Assembly: GCA_948144175.1 (NCBI GenBank)
Contig: CANXME010000231.1
Span: forward strand, 1 to 64,000
Length of the DNA: 64,000 nucleotides
From: Closterium sp. NIES-65
Taxonomy: Eukaryota; Streptophyta; Zygnematophyceae; Desmidiales; Closteriaceae
Direction: 5' to 3'
The notes under the pieces are model-generated. The model was not told the DNA's origin and ran no database searches. It saw nothing but the letters and a program-made list of their open reading frames with translations. This document shows positions 63,401 to 64,000 of the stretch, in pieces. Made by a program: the position numbers and the translations under genes. Position 1 is the stretch's first letter; every line of letters begins with the position of its first letter.

Positions 63401-64000
63401 GCCCTGCATCTGAAGCGCATCAAGGCACCCCCAAGAGTGCTGGCCCTGCATCTGAAGCGCATCAAGGCACCCCCAAGAGTGCTGGCCCTGCATCTGAAGC
63501 GCTTCAAGTTCATGGAGCAGCTGGGGCGCTACAAGAAGCCCTTCCTCACCCCCCTCTCCTCCCCCCCCCCCCTCTCAACCCCTCCCCTCCCTCCCACCGC
63601 TCATCCAGCCTGCAGGAGGCGCAGAAGAGAATGCGCATCAAGGTACCCCCAAGGGTTCTCGCCCTGCACTTGAAGCGCTTCAAGTTTATGGAGCAGCTGG
63701 GGCGCTACAAGAAGCTCTCCTACCGCGTCGTCTTCCCGCTCCACCTGCGCCTGTGCAACACCGTAGACGACGCGCCCGGCGCCGAGGCCGAGTATTCCCT
63801 CTTCGCAGTGATAGTCCACGTGGGGAGCGGGCCGAATCACGGGCATTATGTGGCTCTCGTGAAGAGCCACAGCCACTGGTTGTTTTTCGACGATGAGAAC
63901 GTGGAGCAGATAGATGAGTCGCTGGTTCAGACGTACTTTGGGTCGTCGCAGGACTACTCGAGTAACACGGACCATGGGTACTTTTTGTTTTATCAGTGTC
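55929..64000 (+). CDS. Ubiquitin-specific protease, UBP3/UBP4 (USP12/46) ortholog; 3' end off window
   Basis: Functional exons, all phase-consistent GT-AG: 55929-55940 (start tentative), 56698-56829, 57253-57369, 58860-58958, 60326-60796, 61114-61295, 63609 to beyond 64000. They give [31 protein letters not shown] (Cys box with catalytic Cys), [113 protein letters not shown] and the His box [14 protein letters not shown]. This is collinear with plant UBP3/UBP4, nuclear deubiquitinases needed for pollen development in Arabidopsis. A 100-residue Ala/Gly insert follows [10 protein letters not shown]. No break is seen in the functional exons, but every intron carries copies of flanking exon sequence (separate entries). 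The terminal stop lies outside the window. Confidence 0.9.
56116..56697 (+). repeat. Four partial upstream copies of USP exon 2
   Basis: Copies begin at about 56116, 56242, 56363 and 56512, each with GTGTTC(A/G)(A/G)CACC(A/G)TCAT and GGGTC(G/C)GGG(T/C)C(C/G)AAGCTAG, ahead of the complete exon at 56698. Three retain an AG acceptor (GCACAG or GGCAG). They are lost after 50-95 bp, within the [13 protein letters not shown] region, and none has the downstream donor, so they are unlikely to be spliced usefully. A further exon-end copy with donor lies at 57021-57052 (GGCAACACGTGTTACCACAG). Confidence 0.85.
57600..57869 (+). repeat. Partial copies of USP exon 3
   Basis: 57659-57739 repeats CACGCCAAGCACAAGCCGGC through CTTCAACCAG with a GTACG donor. 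57820-57869 repeats AACGAGTCCGAGGAGAC to TTCAACCAG, again with GTACG. A short piece (GCCAAGCACAAGCCG) lies at 57587-57603. Intact exon 3 is at 57253-57369. Confidence 0.85.
58079..58760 (+). repeat. 22-bp minisatellite, 31 copies, grown from USP exon 4
   Basis: Unit GCAAGACAGGGGTCATTCTT plus GC, 31 essentially identical head-to-tail copies. It is preceded at 58052-58078 by the true start of exon 4 (CACGGCAGATCAACTC, CAGAAGC), and the unit derives from that exon's AAGCGCAAGACAGGGGTCAT (KRKTGVI). The complete exon 4 sits just downstream at 58860. The unit lacks stops in all three frames and 22 is not a multiple of 3, so three long frames cross it. Confidence 0.97.
59020..59441 (+). repeat. Exon 4 end copy plus a 37-bp repeat (10 units) built on a splice donor
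   Basis: 59020-59071 is a second copy of the end of exon 4 (CCGCTTTGTGCAGCGAGTGA ... TACATGCACCAG). From 59072 ten units of 37 bp (GTGAATTCCAGGCGTCATGT, then GAAAATGCACGCAGCAG) follow. Every unit thus recreates CAG|GTGAA, a donor-like junction, giving ten potential 5' splice sites in the intron. Confidence 0.93.
59540..60265 (+). repeat. Partial copies of USP exon 5
   Basis: Copies with AG acceptors start at 59883 (GACGCACGCGAGCTGCTCAC), 60016 (GACACACGCGAGTTTTTGAG) and 60180 (GACGCCCACGAGTCTCACAA), each reading like DA(R/H)E(F/L)LxFLLNxLVxxLEKE, ahead of the intact exon at 60326. Fragments of the exon's GAAAAGGAGGC..GGGCAGAGGC end also occur at about 59562-59610, 59713-59735 and 59768-59800. 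Confidence 0.85.
60927..62112 (+). repeat. Repeated copies of USP exon 6 and its 3' half
   Basis: A 5' copy with acceptor lies at 60927-61048 (GCACACTCACAAACGAGACG through CATCGAGCAGAACAGCAGCG), followed by the intact exon at 61114-61295. Four more copies of its second half (GTCACCAGCTG through TGCTGCAG|GTG) end at 61560, 61734, 61903 and 62112. All keep a GTG donor context but have no acceptor of their own. A 20-bp unit GTCAGCAGGTGGGAGGGGGT is tripled at 61423-61480. Confidence 0.88.
62113..62340 (+). repeat. Stray copy of last-exon sequence and C/T-rich tract
   Basis: 62119-62185 repeats GGAGCAGCTGGGGCGGTACA through CTCCACCTCCGC, matching 63690-63755 in the final exon. It is followed by a C/T-rich run (TCCTCCCCTCC repeats) ending at the acceptor CAACCCCCAG at 62340. 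That acceptor is a strong polypyrimidine-AG for the expanded decoy exon. Confidence 0.8.
62369..63502 (+). repeat. 42-bp in-frame minisatellite, 27 copies, in a duplicated USP exon
   Basis: 27 copies of a 42-bp unit encoding [14 protein letters not shown], the conserved USP strand that precedes the catalytic His box. It begins as a proper exon (acceptor at 62340, then LREAQKRMR), expands 26 extra times in frame, then resumes [12 protein letters not shown] before losing homology at about 63540. Substitutions are few: V/L in three units, K to M in one, A to S-type silent changes elsewhere. The intact exon (63609 on) has one copy, [14 protein letters not shown]. If the expanded exon were spliced it would end at a stop near 63673 and omit the His box. 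Confidence 0.97.

Overview
The window reads as nuclear DNA of a green-lineage eukaryote. It has spliced genes with GT-AG introns, chromodomain Ty3 elements, Ty1/copia elements primed by initiator tRNA-Met, hAT and Harbinger transposons, and an ortholog of the land-plant deubiquitinase UBP3/UBP4. A GC-rich streptophyte (charophyte or zygnematophyte) alga is my best guess; it is inference, not proof. About three quarters of the window is mobile DNA, much of it nested. Almost all element boundaries below were fixed by matching terminal repeats plus target-site duplications (TSDs) read directly from the bases.

Left third (1-19562): an old copia (A) is interrupted twice. Copia B (from the left edge to 1699) sits in its reverse-transcriptase region. 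A chromodomain Ty3 element (Gypsy 1, 6300-18544, TSD GGCGG) sits in its 5' leader. Gypsy 1 is itself split in its 5' LTR by copia C (11868-18163, TSD TGAGG, identical LTRs). After a 0.7-kb spacer with a long palindrome comes copia D (20258-27674, TSD GAGTC, identical 133-bp LTRs, one uninterrupted 1990-codon gag-pol frame), which looks recently active.

Middle (27712-37127): a 9.4-kb Harbinger-type transposon with 16-bp terminal inverted repeats. It carries a DDE nuclease gene and, on the other strand, a spliced MYB/SANT-like partner gene that may end in a minisatellite-encoded tail. A non-autonomous relative (35970-36813) is nested near its right end, and the zone is studded with E2F-like TTTCCCGCC sites.

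38.5-54.5 kb: two paralogous unknown genes of 601 and 508 codons with homologous upstream DNA. They were pushed apart by a second chromodomain Ty3 element (Gypsy 2, 41153-51185, TSD AAACG). Gypsy 2 hosts an apparently intact hAT transposon (41177-45261, 8-bp TSD) in its 3' LTR and a 377-bp TRIM retrotransposon (49254-49630, TSD GTTGC) between gag and pol. A Tourist-like MITE lies just to its right.

Right end (about 55.9-64.0 kb, running off the edge): a ubiquitin-specific protease gene orthologous to plant UBP3/UBP4 and animal USP12/46. Its introns are crowded with partial copies of its own exons. Two minisatellites are grown from exon pieces (22 bp x 31, and 42 bp x 27 in frame), a third (37 bp x 10) is grown from a splice-donor junction, and a family of short palindromes shares an AGTC-GACT core. 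This gene is the most unusual thing in the window.
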